Of a stretch of 64,000 nt of DNA, positions 1-14,303 are shown piece by piece (within the stretch, counting starts at the first letter, position 1; every line of letters begins with the position of its first letter). The translations under genes were made by a program, and so were the position numbers. Below the pieces are notes generated by a model. That model worked only from the letters and a program-made list of their open reading frames with translations. It searched no databases and was not told where the DNA came from. The stretch is from Melanocharis versteri (taxonomy: Eukaryota; Chordata; Aves; Passeriformes; Melanocharitidae), in the NCBI GenBank assembly GCA_013397845.1, contig VZTG01005250.1, positions 161,028-225,027 on the forward strand, in the 5' to 3' direction.

Positions 1-1327
1 GGGAAAAAAAACCAGCCTGTCAGACGTACTCCCAAACAATTAAGATTTCCTAGACTTTTTACAAAATGTCTTTCAGCCTTTCTGACATGATGAAGAGGAG
101 CAACAAATCTTGAGGTAAAAGATGAACTCTGAGGAAGCAGAGTCCTTGGGAAAAGTCCCTGATGAAGGCTGCAGCATGCTTTGGACGTTTTCATCACATG
201 AACCCTAGTGTTTATGTATGTCTTTTGTATGGCAAATCCAGCTTAAATGGCCTAAAGTGTGAGTCAAATGCACGAAGTTTTTCTAGATTTCCAACTCCAT
301 TTACAATGCAAGGTAAATTAAATGTAAGATGGGCTGTTCTGGGATGATCACTAAAACTTAGAAAAAAATAAATGTCTTTCAGGTCTAATCAAGAGAATAA
401 AACTTTAATTAACGGTAGACTACTGATGAGGATTTATCCTGTATTACAGTGAATGCATATTTTTCCGTGGAAGACACTTGAATTTCTAAGAAAGCAACAA
501 GAAGATGGTGCTCATGCAAGATTCACTTCTGTTCACTATTTGACACATATCAGATGTCACCCTTTTGCCTCTTAGGAGTGTCACAATTAGCAGACATACG
601 AACAATCAGAGAGAGGCCATCCCACAAAGGTGAAAGAAATTTATATAACCTGAGCAATGTCTTCTCTGGAGACTTTGTAGCAATTTAGTAGCCTAAACAC
701 TCAAGAGTTATGTAGAGTAGAAATGACTAAATCAAAGTTCTCCTGACTTTGAAACGAATTTATAGTTTAGAGTTTGAATTATATAATTGGGTATTGTTGG
801 AACCTTGCAAATAAAGTTTTTATCTTCTTATTGAAAACTCTAGGGAAAATGTATTATTGAAAGAAACCAATGATTTCTATTACCTAATTAAAAATCATAA
901 ATATTAAATAAATGGAACTGACAAGTTTTTATAAAAGAACTGAACAAATAGCAAAAATAATGTAACAGCACAAAGAATTGCTGTTGAGCTAATCTCACAT
1001 TAAAAACCTGTCAGGAACATGATAACTGGCCCATATTTGCATAAACTATTTTAATATGCAAATATATTGTGCATATGTTATTTTAAATGGAAGCCTCAGC
1101 ATTGTTCTGGTTTTTAAAACTTCTTTATTTCTACAGAAAGCACTTTACTTCTGTCTTCCACTTCTTTAACATTATGCTTTATCTGGTTTCCCAGGAATCT
1201 TCTTTGGTGCTTTACTCCAAAAGAAAAGAAAATCAACCAACCAAACAACCAAAAGTGTTATTTTCATATTCCCAGGTGCTTAAAAAAAATATTTGCATGA
1301 TACAATGTTTTAGGTTACATAAGAGCT
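1..1327. other. AT-rich non-coding DNA, no gene seen
   Basis: This stretch is AT-rich with stops in all frames. The small open frames, such as 61 codons at 162-347, match no family I recognise. No retroelement end, tandem array or splice-bounded open frame is visible. It is probably intergenic or intronic. Confidence 0.7.
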
Positions 1328-1580
1328 CATCTGTGTGTGTGGGAGCACCTGGTGTGTCTCTAAGGCTGAGAGCACAGGGCTCAGGTGTGGTTCCAGGGGA
1401 GTCCCTGGCAGGAACAGGTGAGTGTTTATGTGTGCCTCTGTGTGTGTGTACAAGAATCCATACCAGCAAGCAGAGCGGGACGTTTTGTGCCCAGGGCCAG
1501 CACAGCTCGGGAGATTGGGGTCCAGGACTCAGGAACTGGACAGACCCAGAAAGTCCAGCTGCTGGAGAGATCCTCCTTGT
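1328..1580. other. GC-richer, GT-rich block of unknown origin
   Basis: Base composition rises clearly above the AT-rich surroundings, and short TG runs occur near 1331-1342 and 1431-1449. The block looks like an inserted piece, perhaps LTR or retroviral leader sequence, but I cannot see TG...CA ends, a target duplication or a polyadenylation signal. A 180-codon open frame at 1087-1629 crosses it. That frame has no recognisable domain, and two other frames are also open here, which fits low stop density rather than selection. Origin is unassigned. Confidence 0.3.
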
Positions 1581-2657
1581 ACATATGCATACAAATATAT
1601 TTTCACCAGTGAACTTTCTTCCTGTTTAGAGGGCAAGGAGAATGAAACCGTTGTTTACATCTGTGTTCATGCAAGCCTTGCTATTATTTGAACCCACACA
1701 CATGGAGCTGCAGCAACCTCACCTCTCTCATGCCTTGGATTGAGACATGATTTATCTTCCTAGAAGATGATGATTCTTCTCTCTCCCTCTTTGGTCAAAT
1801 ACAGTGTAAAAGCAAACCACTTGTGATGATGTGGGATACTTACATTAGCAGATATCTTCCATTTTTCCTTCTCTACCTGCAGTCATATTGTACCAAAAAA
1901 TACAAAGAAAATATAGGAACTAGATGTTAAAAGTGCACAGCAGTTTTGTCTGGCTTTAGATACTTCTCTTTTGTGTGAATGTATTTTTCTCTAGATTCCT
2001 GGTTGAGGCAGTGGTCTCATCTGTGTTTGTTTAAATAAAGTGTGTTTCACTGTGTCTTAATTTACATTTTTGCTCCAGTGAGTTCGCCACAGTAAAAGTG
2101 ATGAAAGCCTTTGCTATCTTATCTGCCCAAGGTACAGTTAGCTCTTTGTCTCAAATGAAATTATGACTCTTCTTCTGGTATTGTGTTCTTCACAGAAACA
2201 GTGGTGACTTTTGTACAGGAGTTCTGGCTAGACTGCTTATTTACTTTTCTACAACTTGCATGATGCCTGATCAGTAACAATATTTCCACCACTGCTGGTT
2301 TTGAAGTTAAAAAGTTCCATTCATAAAAGGTTCCATTTGAAAAATAAATGCTTCAGAATCAATGTTATCATTAATTACTTCACTATCTACAGCTTCCATA
2401 TGATGATGACACACTTCTGTATTCAGGTTTCCAAATCACGTGTGTGCTAAAATGTAAGAAGTCTTTGTGAGAGTTTCAGTTCTGGCACACCTGAGGATGT
2501 GACTTGTGCAGTGACCCTTGTCAGTAGGGTTCTGCTGCTGATGTTCTTGGTGCTTCTCACGTTACAAAAAGACAGAGGAGAAATGGAGAATAAGCATTAA
2601 TTGAAATGCAATATTCAGTGAGGTAAAGTGCAAGTTTTTGGTTGGACTAAGTTGTGA
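1581..2657. other. AT-rich non-coding DNA
   Basis: No recognisable repeat or credible exon is seen between the GC-richer block and the first CR1 fragment. Confidence 0.65.
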
Positions 2658-3146
2658 TCACAGATTCACAGAAGTAGGTTGGAAAAGGCCTTTGACGTCA
2701 AGTCCAACCTATAACCTAACACCACCTTATCAACTAAACCATGGCACTGAGTGCCACGTCCAGTCTTTTATTAAACACCTCCATGGGTGGGGACTCCACC
2801 ACCTCCCTGAGCAGCCCATTCCAGTGTCCAGTCACTCTTACTGCGAGGAATTTTTTTCTTAATCTTGAGCCTAATCCTCCCCTGGTGAAGCTTAAGTCTG
2901 TGTCTTCTTATCCTGTCACTGGTTACCTGGGAGAAGAGACCAAGCCCCACCTGGGCTACAACCTGGTTTTAGGTAGTTTTAGAGAGTGATAAGGTCTCCC
3001 CTGAGCCTCCTTTTCTCCAGGCTAAACCGCCGTTTTTCACAGGGCTTCTGTTCCAGGCCCTTCACCACCCTTGTTGCCCTTCTCTGGACATGTTCAAGCG
3101 TCTCAACATCTTTCCCAAACTGGAGAGCCTGGAACTGGACACCAAG
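2658..3146 (-). mobile_element. CR1 LINE fragment, 3' end portion
   Basis: This is a 5'-truncated copy of CR1 (chicken repeat 1, a non-LTR retrotransposon) on the minus strand. Its 3' terminus is at the left: read on the minus strand it ends in the ATTCTGTGA-like repeat typical of CR1 tails (plus strand TCACAGATTCACAGAAG near 2658). Further right come the characteristic segments of the CR1 3' region: the 'gtccaacct' block, the 'gagcagcccattccagtg' block near 2811, and 'ctccttttctccaggcta' near 3008. Similarity stops near 3146 at the 'ggaactggacacc' segment. At about 490 bp it holds the 3' untranslated region and the extreme end of ORF2 only. Open frames of 66-82 codons inside it are fortuitous. 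Confidence 0.93.
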
Positions 3147-5976
3147 TGATATAGATTTATTTGATGTTTGTTTAACCTGCCTGTGAATAAGGAACTATAG
3201 TATTGCAATATTTGTGCAAGTAATCAATCAGTTTGGTTGTGTGAACATCTTTACAGATCTTTCCAATACTTTCTAAATCACACTAGCTCGTGCTGAAGAA
3301 TAGGAAACAGATTGTTCCACATGCCCAAAAGTGAAATGATTAGGACTGAAAATCCAGGCACTTTTGTTTCTTCTGGGACAACAAAAATTTAGAAACAGCT
3401 GTCATGAAAAGAGGGAAATATATGTTCTGAAAAGACTTCCAAGATCTCAGCTTTCAAAATAAAACTCAAAGATGAATGGTTTATAAGAACTATGGACTTT
3501 CAGAAAATTTTAATCTTCTGCAGATGGATGGGATGCAAGAGAGTTCATTGGTCTCTCAGATTAAACATACATGCTAGATTCTAAAAAAAAAAGGAAATCC
3601 CTTGCCTTTGATAACTGGAAAGACTTGTAAACAATGCAGTTCATTATTTCCAGTAGTATGCAGCAATGTCAGAAAACATGAAAAAAATTATTTTGGTACA
3701 GCTATCTTAAAAATACCCCGAAACGATAAGTTTTTCTGTGTTATCATTTCAATCACCTATAATTAGTGATTTGGTAAACTACTCAGCCACAAATTACTAA
3801 AGTATACTTTATAAAATATTAAAGAGATGGTGATAGTAGCTCTTAGCAATAAGAGTGTTGTTCATTACCAAAAAATAAAAAGTCAAACAGCTAGAGTACT
3901 ACCACTTTCTGGAAATGGATATAAATCTTTGGATCAATTGATGGAAAGAAGCAGACAGGCCAGGCAATGTGGCTTAATAATTGTCTAACTGTCCTTTTTA
4001 AGTAGAGATTATAGGTGAGACAGACTTGCCAGTCATTTTTCTTTGGATCAGGAAAAGAAAACAGTGATATTACCTCAGCAAAGACCATAATTAACAAAAA
4101 GATCTGTGTGCAGAAGTGGCTGGCAGGCCTTTCTTCTCTTCAGCAGATATCTAGCAATAGCAGAGTGACAGCTGGGAATACAAGTATGGCTGCCTTCTGT
4201 TGGCCAAATAAGAGGGTTTAAGGCCTTTTTCCCCTATTGTTTCACTGCATTTTTTAAAATATCCTTCAACGCAAGAGACAAAAATCCCAGTTGAAAAATT
4301 GCATCAATGCACGGTATAGTGTCCTTCAGAGTCGTCATATTTGTAGTCATGTGACTTTCTTTAATTTACAAGAAGGTGTCTGAGAGATAAACTTTCACTA
4401 CTACTTATCTTTTAGTAAATAAATTAAAAAAAAAAATACTGAACTAGTTTTGAAGACCTATTGTGCTTCCTTACAATCATTTCCTTTCTGAAAGCACTAG
4501 AAGTTTTAAATCTTTTTCCAAATAATCTCAGGCATGTTCTGACCCCAGCAGAGTTGGTTCAGCGTTCAGGAATAGTGTTTGATATTTTGTCTGAATTGAG
4601 AGATCCATCAAGACTCTTATAATGAAAGAATATAACCTTGCCAGAGGCTCAATCATTAATGTCCAGACAGATTTTGGGTGGTTTGTATTACTGGTTGGCA
4701 AACTTTTGATATTACGGTGAGAAAAGTAAGCAGAGAGTATGTCCTTTAGAAATATTTCACTCTGTCAGTACAGAGCTAATGCTGGGTCACTTTCCAGGAG
4801 CCTGGCAAGTAACATGGCAAAATAGTATACTAATATCTGGATACTGGAGCAAATGTAATTGCAGAAATCAATATATTATGTGTTCCTGTGATTCTTCATA
4901 CATGTTTATGAATAAGGAGATGAGATAAAAACGTTCTCCAAATATTGAAAAATCTTGCTCTAGATGAGATTAGTTCAGATAAACCATCTAATTTTGATTT
5001 CTCATGTAAGCTTTTTAAATTAGTGTATTATTAGTCATAATCTCAAATTCTGCTGTTCCATATGAGATACTAAATGAAATCTCAGTTGTATTAGTAATAA
5101 ATGGGGATTTAGGGTCCTTGTCATTGGATTGCTTAGTCACTCTAGTCATTGGATTGCTTTGAACTGCTCAGTGTCTAGACTACAGAAAATGAGGCAATAA
5201 CTTTTCAATAGTAGTGATTTCAAGAAAGGTGTTTACCCATCAAAAATATTTCAAAAATGTCTCTTCGTGAAATCAAGAAAAACTTAGAATAGAAGGAAAA
5301 ATATTACATGAAGAAAATATATTCATATTGCTGAGAGCACATTTGAGGCCATGTTAAATTCAAGACATTTAAGTATGGACTAGATCTGGTTATTCTGTCA
5401 TTTGGGTTAAATATAACTTAAATTCCACTGCATCCCATGAAGAGAGAACTTCTACAGCAATAAGTACTGTCTTATTTTACTCTCTTTGAAACAAGAGGAA
5501 ACCAGAGGGATCACTTCTCTACTGTTTTCAAGGTCAAACAGCCATGTTCTCTTTCTTGCTGAGTATAATTTGGGATTTACAAAATGTAAAGACTGCTGCA
5601 CTAAACCAGATCATCTCCCTATTATTCTACTCCCTACAGAGGATATTAGGGAGAGAAGCACCAGCCTTACTTGTCCCCAGAAACTCTCAGAACAAAGTGT
5701 GCTGAACAAAGTGCTGCACTGAAAGAAGTAGTGAATAAAAATTACAGATCCATACACCAGCTGGATACTTGTCTATGTAAAATGAATTGTGGAATACAGT
5801 ATTTGTTCAACTCAGCTCTTATACCACTGCTACTGTCACGAGGACTATTCAAAAAAAAAAAAGTTAAACACTGATGGCATTAACTTGAACAGTAGTTAAA
5901 CTGTGTTAAAAGCATGCTAACAATTAGAAAGACACATTTATACTTTGCTAGGTTCAACCATTTCAGAAGAAAGGTG
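3147..5976. other. AT-rich non-coding DNA
   Basis: No exon or transposable element is recognised. The only local structure noted is a 15-bp direct repeat, GTCATTGGATTGCTT, at 5120-5134 and 5145-5159. Short open frames (for example 108 codons at 5945-6271, which runs through a T tract) are not supported. Confidence 0.65.
5120..5159 (+). repeat. Short direct duplication, 25-bp period
   Basis: GTCATTGGATTGCTT occurs at 5120-5134 and again exactly at 5145-5159, separated by ten bases. It looks like a small local tandem duplication. No function is implied. Confidence 0.75.
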
Positions 5977-6019
5977 GGTTTTTTTGTTTTTTTTTTTTTT
6001 TGGTTTTTTTTTTTTTTTT
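5977..6019. repeat. Interrupted poly-T tract
   Basis: About 43 bases of nearly pure T are broken only by G or GG at two places. No poly(A)-tailed retrocopy is recognisable next to it on either strand, so I treat it as a simple low-complexity tract. Confidence 0.85.
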
Positions 6020-7240
6020 CACAAAAAAAGATCTAATTACTTTTCTTTGCAAGGTGAAGTTGATTTACACTTGATCTTTATTCTAAGCTATTTCAGGCAG
6101 CATATTAGGATAGCAACTACCAATGGATGGTATTCAAAATTGTCAACATCCATTTTCAGGGTTCTGCATTGGGCATTTCAGGAAGAATTATATGAAGACA
6201 GAACTACATTCTCAGGAAATAATACACTTTCAGGCAAATTACAAGCAAGCCCCTTGACAGGTTCATTATAAGCCTTTTTGTACCTCAGATTTATTAAACT
6301 CTTTTAACTCATACTGTGAAAATTATATGAGAAAAAGGAAGAAAAAAACGAAGTCTCTGAGAATTCTATTACTGATCTGACAAACAAGTGACTCAGTTTA
6401 TAGAAATAGATCTTGATCTGGGTGTCTTGGCCTCCAGTAAAGGAGCTTCTATCTATTTCTTCACAGGAGTTAGAACTGATTTTTTTTTTTTCTTCTGCTA
6501 AAGACATAAAAGACAAAAATGTGTCATGATTTCTGTGTAATGAAAAGTGTTTAAAAAAAATGGAATTGAAGTAATAAGGCATTGAGAATTCTGGACATGT
6601 TGCTTGTCAGATCTCCAGCATTGCAAAGACTTATGAAAAGTGATGCCTTTTTCTGTTACCTATTACTGCTGGGTGGCTTATGGTATTCTTATGGTATTCT
6701 AGGTTTCTTTTCTAAAAGTCCTAGTTCATTATTCAGAACAGTCCAAGTTTAACCCAGTGAAATACAAGTCAGTATCTCCAGCTAAGGCCAAACTGAGTTC
6801 AGAATCTGTGTGAAACAGATTATCTGGGCTATCATATATGGAGATATTGATACTGTGTTGGAATTCAAAACAGAGGATGTCTACGGTTCTAACATCTGCT
6901 TTCTTTTTCTACTTCTCCTTCCTCGTCCAATAGACCACCAGTGATTATCAGTGAGGTTGTAGAAACTACCCTTGTCTCCCACTGCCACATGCAATGTTTG
7001 TTTATTTTATAAAGTTCATTTTGAGCTAAAAACCCAAATAACAGCTACAGAAAAGAGCAAATAATGTATGTCAGTTCCTCGTGTAATATGGTGGTATCTT
7101 TATTTTCAGTAAGACTGCGTAATTCTACCAGATATCTGAATGTTCAAAAATGTCATGGCCTGACTGAAGAAAATAATATCTCAATTATTTGAATCACTTT
7201 TTGTATTTATTATATTATTGGGTTGTTTAGGGGTGAGGTT
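6020..7240. other. AT-rich non-coding DNA
   Basis: No gene or interspersed repeat is recognised. A small tandem duplication of CTTATGGTATT lies at about 6678-6700. Confidence 0.6.
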
Positions 7241-7257
7241 GCACGCACAAACACATG

Positions 7258-7291
<34 letters not shown>
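7258..7291. repeat. (CA)n(TA)n compound microsatellite
   Basis: An uninterrupted CA run at 7258-7281 passes directly into a TA run to about 7291, followed by degenerate CA/TG alternation to about 7304. This is alternating purine-pyrimidine DNA and probably length-polymorphic. Confidence 0.95.
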
Positions 7292-7304
7292 CACATATGT
7301 GCAT

Positions 7305-10300
7305 ATTAAGTGAGCAGCAGGGGATTTCTTTTAGGTACTCCATAATTTTTGCAGGCAGATATTATATGCTTAATCTAAACTATTGAAAGGAAACATTTAT
7401 AGTATAGCTGGAGGAAGGCTTTAAAATGATATCTTCATAAATGAATCTTAAAGGAAGCAAATATGATTACAAATGCACAAATTGATATCTGGGGCGATAT
7501 ACATTTGTACACGGAGTTTTTGATATTGATTGAGAGGATAAAAGCATAAATCTAATAATAAAAATTTTTAATTACAAAGATTCAGATCACAGATAGATGC
7601 ACTGTTGTGCAACTTAAAGCATAGAAAAGAAATTAAAATCCTGGACTTCTCAGTGCCTGAGAAAAGGGGATTTATTGCCTATTTTCTACATGATTAGCAC
7701 AGAGCACTAACATGTTTATCTTTTTTCTCACTTTTTTTATGCAAGTAGGAAATGAAGTCCTTTTGTGGATGAGGGTAATATTTGAAATTTAAACTCTGGA
7801 GAATACAGTAGCTGTATTGTTGGTAAACCTTAGCTCTTCTGCATATTCTCAGCTTTCCCATAGGATAGATAAAGATTGAAGAAACAATCAGATGAACAGA
7901 AGTTTTTGCTTTTTCCTTAATAATTTCTGTACTTTTATCAGATATCAGAGTATTTGCAATATTCAAGGATTTAAGTTGCTATCAGTATATCTTAAATTTA
8001 CTATTTGAATGGCACAGAAAGAAATTTATAAGGAATATATTTCTAGTCCCTTCAGGGAAAATTTTCCTAAAAAATCTGATAAATTATTAGCTGAACTATG
8101 CCTACTAAAATTCTTACTAGATGATTTGTATCTAAAAATAAAATGCAGGCTTTCTGGCATACATCTTATTTCTGACAGTGTTCTCCTTTCTAAAGCAATG
8201 ATAATCAAATTTTATTAACTATATTTGCAACAAAACTCTAAATCTCACTTTGCTCATGCGTTGGACTTCTGCATATGACTGTATTAATTTAACTTTAAGC
8301 AGTTCTGTATTTATTTATTCAGTATGTGTATGCTTTCAAAAAAAAAAAAAATATGCTCTTCAATGACCTACAAATGTAGCATCCATATCTATGTCTCTGG
8401 CAGGAATACTCTTAGAAAAAGAGAAGCAAAACTGTAGTTGAGTCAAATAAATTTGTCTTGGCACAACACTGTGCAAGTTCATAAACCTAGGTGACTATGA
8501 TCTGTAAGCAGTCAATTTCTCTTGACATTGAGAAGAACCACAAGAAGAAAAGTACAAACAAATAAACAAACAAAAAAGCCAACATAACTATAGCATTGAC
8601 TGTCTTATTTTCAGGATTATCAGAAGATCAAGATTTAAATCCCTATTCTGAACCTGTGGGTCACAAATCATAAGGGAGGGCTCACAGTTAGAGATTGGGG
8701 CTCTTCTTATCCCTACAGCTGCCTGCAGAAGAAAATACAGAGTTGCTGCTTTTATTACGCACCTCAAAGAGGGAAGGGAAAGGCATGCAAGAGTGAAAAG
8801 AAGCCGTGCTGACAAAGTGGTGAAAAAGGTGGTGGGAAGAATCTCAAGACTCCAGAAAGAAGTCTTTTGTTTGTGATCATATTTAAATATAAATGCTGAC
8901 ATGTTTTGCAAGCAGAAGGTGGGTCAGGCAGCTGAAAATATAATTTTTGTCCCTGAGAGGGCTCCCAAGTGTTGTGCTGCCCAGGGATGCTCCCTTGTCC
9001 TGGCATCATCTCAGAATGATTTCCACAGCTGCCCTTCAGCCACGCTTTGGTTGTCTTCTGGAAGTACAGCTGTCTATACAGGTCAGTGTCCTGGGGGATG
9101 ACAAGGAGCTAAAGCAGGGTGTGGGGCTCTACACAGGTTTGGTTCATGCACACGCTGTATGTTCTCAGGCATGAATTGTTTCTTTAATATACCAACTACT
9201 TCAGCCAGTTTCAGTCAACAGGAAAGGAAAGCAACTAAGAGAACAAGAGAACCATAAAATCTGAATGAGGCCCCAGGAAAGCAAAGCAATCCAGAGTTGT
9301 AATTGTCAGCTGTTCTCTCATTCTGGAAGAGACATTATTGTTTTCTTAACATACTCTGAGACATCAGACATTGCAACTCTAGAAACAGGAGAATTGCTAT
9401 CACAGAGCATCGTATCGAGTTGACTCTCCTCCATTAACTACTTTTAAGTGACTTACTGTGGCTATAGTTAGTTAATAATGTTTCCTATTAATCTGACCTG
9501 TTTTCACCTAAACCTGGAAAACTTTCATGTGTAAAACTTTACAAATGGCTTATCCCACTGTATATGTTTTTATTCACTTTTATATTGCTATTTTTAAAAG
9601 AAAATGCTGTGAGTGAGAGCATAAAGTAAATTTCCAAAGTCAGACATCACAGTATAGTCAATGCCTTTTCCAGTCGTGTCTCTTTAGTGATCAGGTAGAG
9701 AGCTCAGAATCATTATCAAATAGAAGCATATATGTAAATGAATTGATGTATCATGAATTAACAGTTAAAAATGATATTATATAGCATAGAAAGATCATGT
9801 TTAAAGTTCAGACTAAAATTTATGTAAATATTTTTAGACTTGCCCATGGGCAAGATTTTCGTGTTATGACTTGAAAAAAAAAATTACGTTCTAAGTACCA
9901 AATGTCTCCTAAAAAAAACATTTATTGCAGAAACAGGATGCTCCTTAGAACAGTCATGCTGCTTACTTCTTATTAAATATACATATTAAGAAAGATGCTT
10001 TAATACTGTTATCAGCGAGCTTCAGAAAGTTGTTCTGGGTTAACTGGCAATATTATTCACTTTTAAGTTTTATGAAGAACAAGATTTGACATAAAACACC
10101 ATGCAGCATGTGTTTTCAAACTGAGCTTTCTCAGGCAATTATTTTCTGAAACTAACAGGTTGAATGTTGAGGATAGTTCTAATGATGCTCACTGCTGTCA
10201 AAAAGTACAATAATAAATTTCCGAATTTAGCATTTTAATTAGAATTTACAGCCAAAAATCCCCATGATCTCGTCCAACACGCCTTTCTGCATGATTCTGC

Positions 10301-13300
10301 TTCATTTTTATTTTTGGGTTTCTCCTATTGGGAGTTTTCACATTCAAAACCGGCTAGAAGCAGTAGGTGAAATTCAAAACTCTCTATAAAATTAATAAAA
10401 TATTGTTGGACCTTAGTATTATAAAAACTCAGCATAAACAGAACTGAAAAGTGGTGTGATATTTGATAGTCAAAATTTGTCCAAATATTTCCTTTTTTTT
10501 TTCCCATTTAGGGTCCCTCTGCTACCTCCCATATATTTTATGGTCTCAAATTTTTCAAATTTTACCAGAGAACATTTTAGAATAAAGGTCATTCTATCAT
10601 TCAAAATGCTTTGCAAATAAGCTATTTCTTGTATTAGCCATTTTAGGTGTTAGAATTGATTTTTAGGCAAATCTTTCTTTTGAAAAAGGGTAATAACCTT
10701 TCCTGGTGTGCTCCAACAAAGGCTAATATTTAGATAAAAGAGAAGCTTTGTCTGCTCCTTTTTTGCATCTGCTTTTAAAAGTTCTGGTATGATAATAATT
10801 ATGATTAACAATAATAATTTGTTTCTTTTTATATCAGGGATGTCTTTTGCTGTTGTGCAATAGCTCGAAATCATCACTTTCACTTTCTGTCCAGGTCCCA
10901 AAAGAAAAATATGAATCCTTTAGTTAGTACTGCATCAGTGTTAATACTGGAGATTCGAACACCAAATATGACCTATTGGGGCTTTAGAAGGGAAGCAGTG
11001 TCGCTATCATGCTGACTACGAAACTAGGACTGTGAACAGAGAAAATGTCTGCATTCTGTGCCAAGGTATAAAAACAAAAACCTTGAATAATATAGCTACA
11101 TCTGCATTTTAAAAACAGAATAGACAAATAGATAAAGAGTTTATGTACAATTTATGTGCAGATTTTTCTAATAGTTTTAATATTTTTCTCTATATTAAAG
11201 ATGGTTTGAGCTAGAAAACCTAGAAGCAAGCATATTAGGAAAATAATCTAGAAGCATTACACAGAGAATAGCGGTCCAAAATGTACTGCATTATTTCTTT
11301 TTTTATTCTTTTATGACTTAGGTTTTGCTCACTATTTTCATGGTTACCAATGTATTGCAATGAGAACAAGAAGATCAATAATTTTACAGAATGACAAAGA
11401 TGCTGTTTTTATATAATATTCTGTCTTATTAAAAAATAGATTTCCAAAATACATGGGAAGCTGACACAATACTGAAAGCTACAGTTTCTTAGAGAAGTGA
11501 AATACTCCTTCACTTTCAAATTATCCACCCAAATATAGGCTTTCATTTCATTTATTAGACACTAATGTGCTTCCTTAAGGAAGGGGAGAAAATGTTGGAG
11601 ACCCCACCAAGAAATAAGCGAAATGAGTTGTCAAAACATTGCTTTGATATAAGAGCAATATGAAAAGTCCTTCTAATGTTCACTCAACATAGGTGAAAAA
11701 AAAAGAAAAAAAGAAATAAAAAGCAATATGGTACCTTTTGTATACTTCTTAATTTCCAAAGTTTGGTTTGATAAATTTTCTTCATACATATTCAGGATTT
11801 TTTAATGAAAAATTGTGTCTGATAAGTTCATGGTGTCAATAACTAATGTTGACTGTATATATATGGCACAGTGATGCAATAATACAACCTTTTAAAGAGT
11901 ATAATAACTCCTCTAATGTGTAATCCTTGATGTCTCTTTACCATGGAGAGCCAGAGCTAGATAAGGAAGACCATTAATTTTAAACAATTGCAACAGATAT
12001 ATTTGCCCTATTGAAAAACATCTTCAGCATTATTATGAAGTTATATCTACGAGAGCCACTGAATAATTTTACAGAAGATATTAGATTAAAATAGAGATGA
12101 TACTCTTAGATAAGAATCTCTCTTTTATTAATGAAACATATTTTTGATGTAGCAGTGTACATTCCCTTCATATTTTTTTTTAAGATATAAATAATCATAT
12201 GCAGAGATAGCTCTTGTAATTATAGAACTTGATGCCCAGAGGTAAAAAGTGCAGATTTTGTATTTCTTTTGTAACTCGGATTACTGATATTATCAGCAAT
12301 GGGTGTTGTAGATTCAGAAGTTATAGAAGAGTAAATACTGGTTTAAGAGTTACAGGAAAGATCTTGCAATAGATCAGAGTACAGAAAAATGAAATTCTGT
12401 TTGAAGCATTAATTTCCTTCAAATAGATTTGTTCTCAGCAGAAAAGTGAATGCTGACATTAAAAAATGCAAGGTTGTTCTATATCCTTTATTTACAAAGC
12501 AGACATTAATGAATTTATTTGATGGTGTACTTGAGGTCTATTAAAAAATATGCAGATTCTTTAAGATATTGTGTGACTGCTCTGTACTCTTTGTACAGAG
12601 ATAGTGTTAAAAGGAGAAAAAGAAATTTCTTTTCTGCAGGGTGTACTCCCAGGAAAACAAATTTTAAATCACTAATATAAATTATGAAAATTGCCTTAAA
12701 ATTTGGAAAAAAAATTTTGCAGACCAAACAATTGCCTGTATCTGTATCATTTCATATGTCGATATTGGTGTGTCAAAATGTTTTAACTAACAAGAAGAAA
12801 TCTAAGTTACTTAAGTGAATATATTTGAATTCTATAATCCTTATTCACTGTCTTGCTTTAGCTGCTGAATATTATAGGCAAAGAAAGGATGCAGCAAACC
12901 CAGATAAAATCCTATTAAAATGCAAATAACATGAATTTCTAGATAATGAAGTATGGATTAATCTTGGAACACTAATGGCCATAATAGTAAAAAATATATG
13001 CCGTATTTTATGTACCTCTACTTTGTGTTCAACTTACATGAATGCACTGACATGATTACAGAGATTTTATATTGTCTTTGCCACAAAATTAATTGAGAGT
13101 TTTCGACTCCCATTTTCTTATCTGCATATTTGTTTTATTTTTCCGCTTATACAAACAAATTATTTCTGACCAACATAAAGATTCTCAGATATCTGCAGCC
13201 ACTTTTGGAGATGTTTGAGAATACTAAAGAAAGATTTTTTTTTTTTTTACAGAGTCAAATGCAAACAGCTCTATTTGTACTAGACATATAGTTTGACTTT

Positions 13301-14303
13301 GTATTTGACCCATGTTTCAAGTGATCACTGCCATTACTTTTTTTTTTTTTAAAAAGGAGGCAACCATTAAGACCCTACAAAAGCATCGTTTCCTCTGTCA
13401 CCTTTTCTGAATTTTGTAATTTCTATGCTCTTTCAGCTGGTTTTGATCCCTAGTTAATCTGAACTATCCTACCTCTAACCACTTCCTCAATAATGAGCTT
13501 GTTCTTTACAAAAGAGACTTTTCCTTTCATTTCAGTCCATTAGTAAAGTGTCAGCTAAGGCAAAATTTCTCTTTGTTAAGCTGGCGCTTTTTTTTTGAAA
13601 TGGAAGTATAAAGCTACTGTCAGAAATGTGTATTTAGAAACCTGCAAAATTCTCTTTATACAGCATTTTTGATGAATGTCACATGAATCATGCCTAAAAG
13701 TGAATCAAATCATCATAAATTTAATGGATTTAACTGTGAAGTATTTACTAATAACAAAGTTATAACCATGCATAGCCACTGCCTGTAAGGGCACCTTGTG
13801 AAATGCAAACTTGAAGGGCCAGTCATAGGAGTCTGCCACAGCTATGTGAGAGTAAGATCAGGAGAAAAACATTCTAATCATACCTGTTGTGGGATCATCT
13901 TGAGGCAGAGGAGGATCTATCAAGAAGAACTAAGGTAGGAGAGCAGCATGAGAATTTAGTTTAACAAATGCCTTTTTTAACAAGCGGCTTGGGAGCTAGC
14001 ATTAGCTTGAGCTGCCAATTCTTTTAAATTTTGTTGAATTACTTTTGGCAGAGTCCTAGAAATCTCTAAGCAGTCATATTATAAAAAGAAATAAAACAAA
14101 GAGAAACAATTTTGAAGCTTTTAGTTTGGCTATGTCGTACCGATTTTCATAAGTCAGTAAAACTACTTTGAAATATTTTGTGACTACTTTCTTTTATTGG
14201 ACATAATTTACCATTGTAACAATTAGAGGAATAAAAACATACTTGACTATACCCTGCCTGGGATGATTCATAGATACAACAGATTGCTACCATCAATACT
14301 ACA
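7305..14303. other. AT-rich non-coding DNA, about 7 kb
   Basis: The stretch is unique-looking, with only small A/T homopolymers (for example 8339-8351 and 13240-13249). Open frames up to 107 codons lie on both strands, contain no known domain, and fall in slightly GC-richer patches such as 8640-9170. No retroelement termini are seen. Conserved non-coding elements could be present but cannot be recognised without comparison. Confidence 0.6.

Noticed and set aside
1087..1629. Longest open frame, 180 codons, plus strand
   Set aside because: It crosses a GT-rich low-stop block open in other frames too, has no domain or compositional sign of a protein, and has no splice or promoter context.
5945..6271. 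108-codon plus-strand open frame
   Set aside because: It begins in an interrupted poly-T tract, giving a poly-Phe run; there is no family match.
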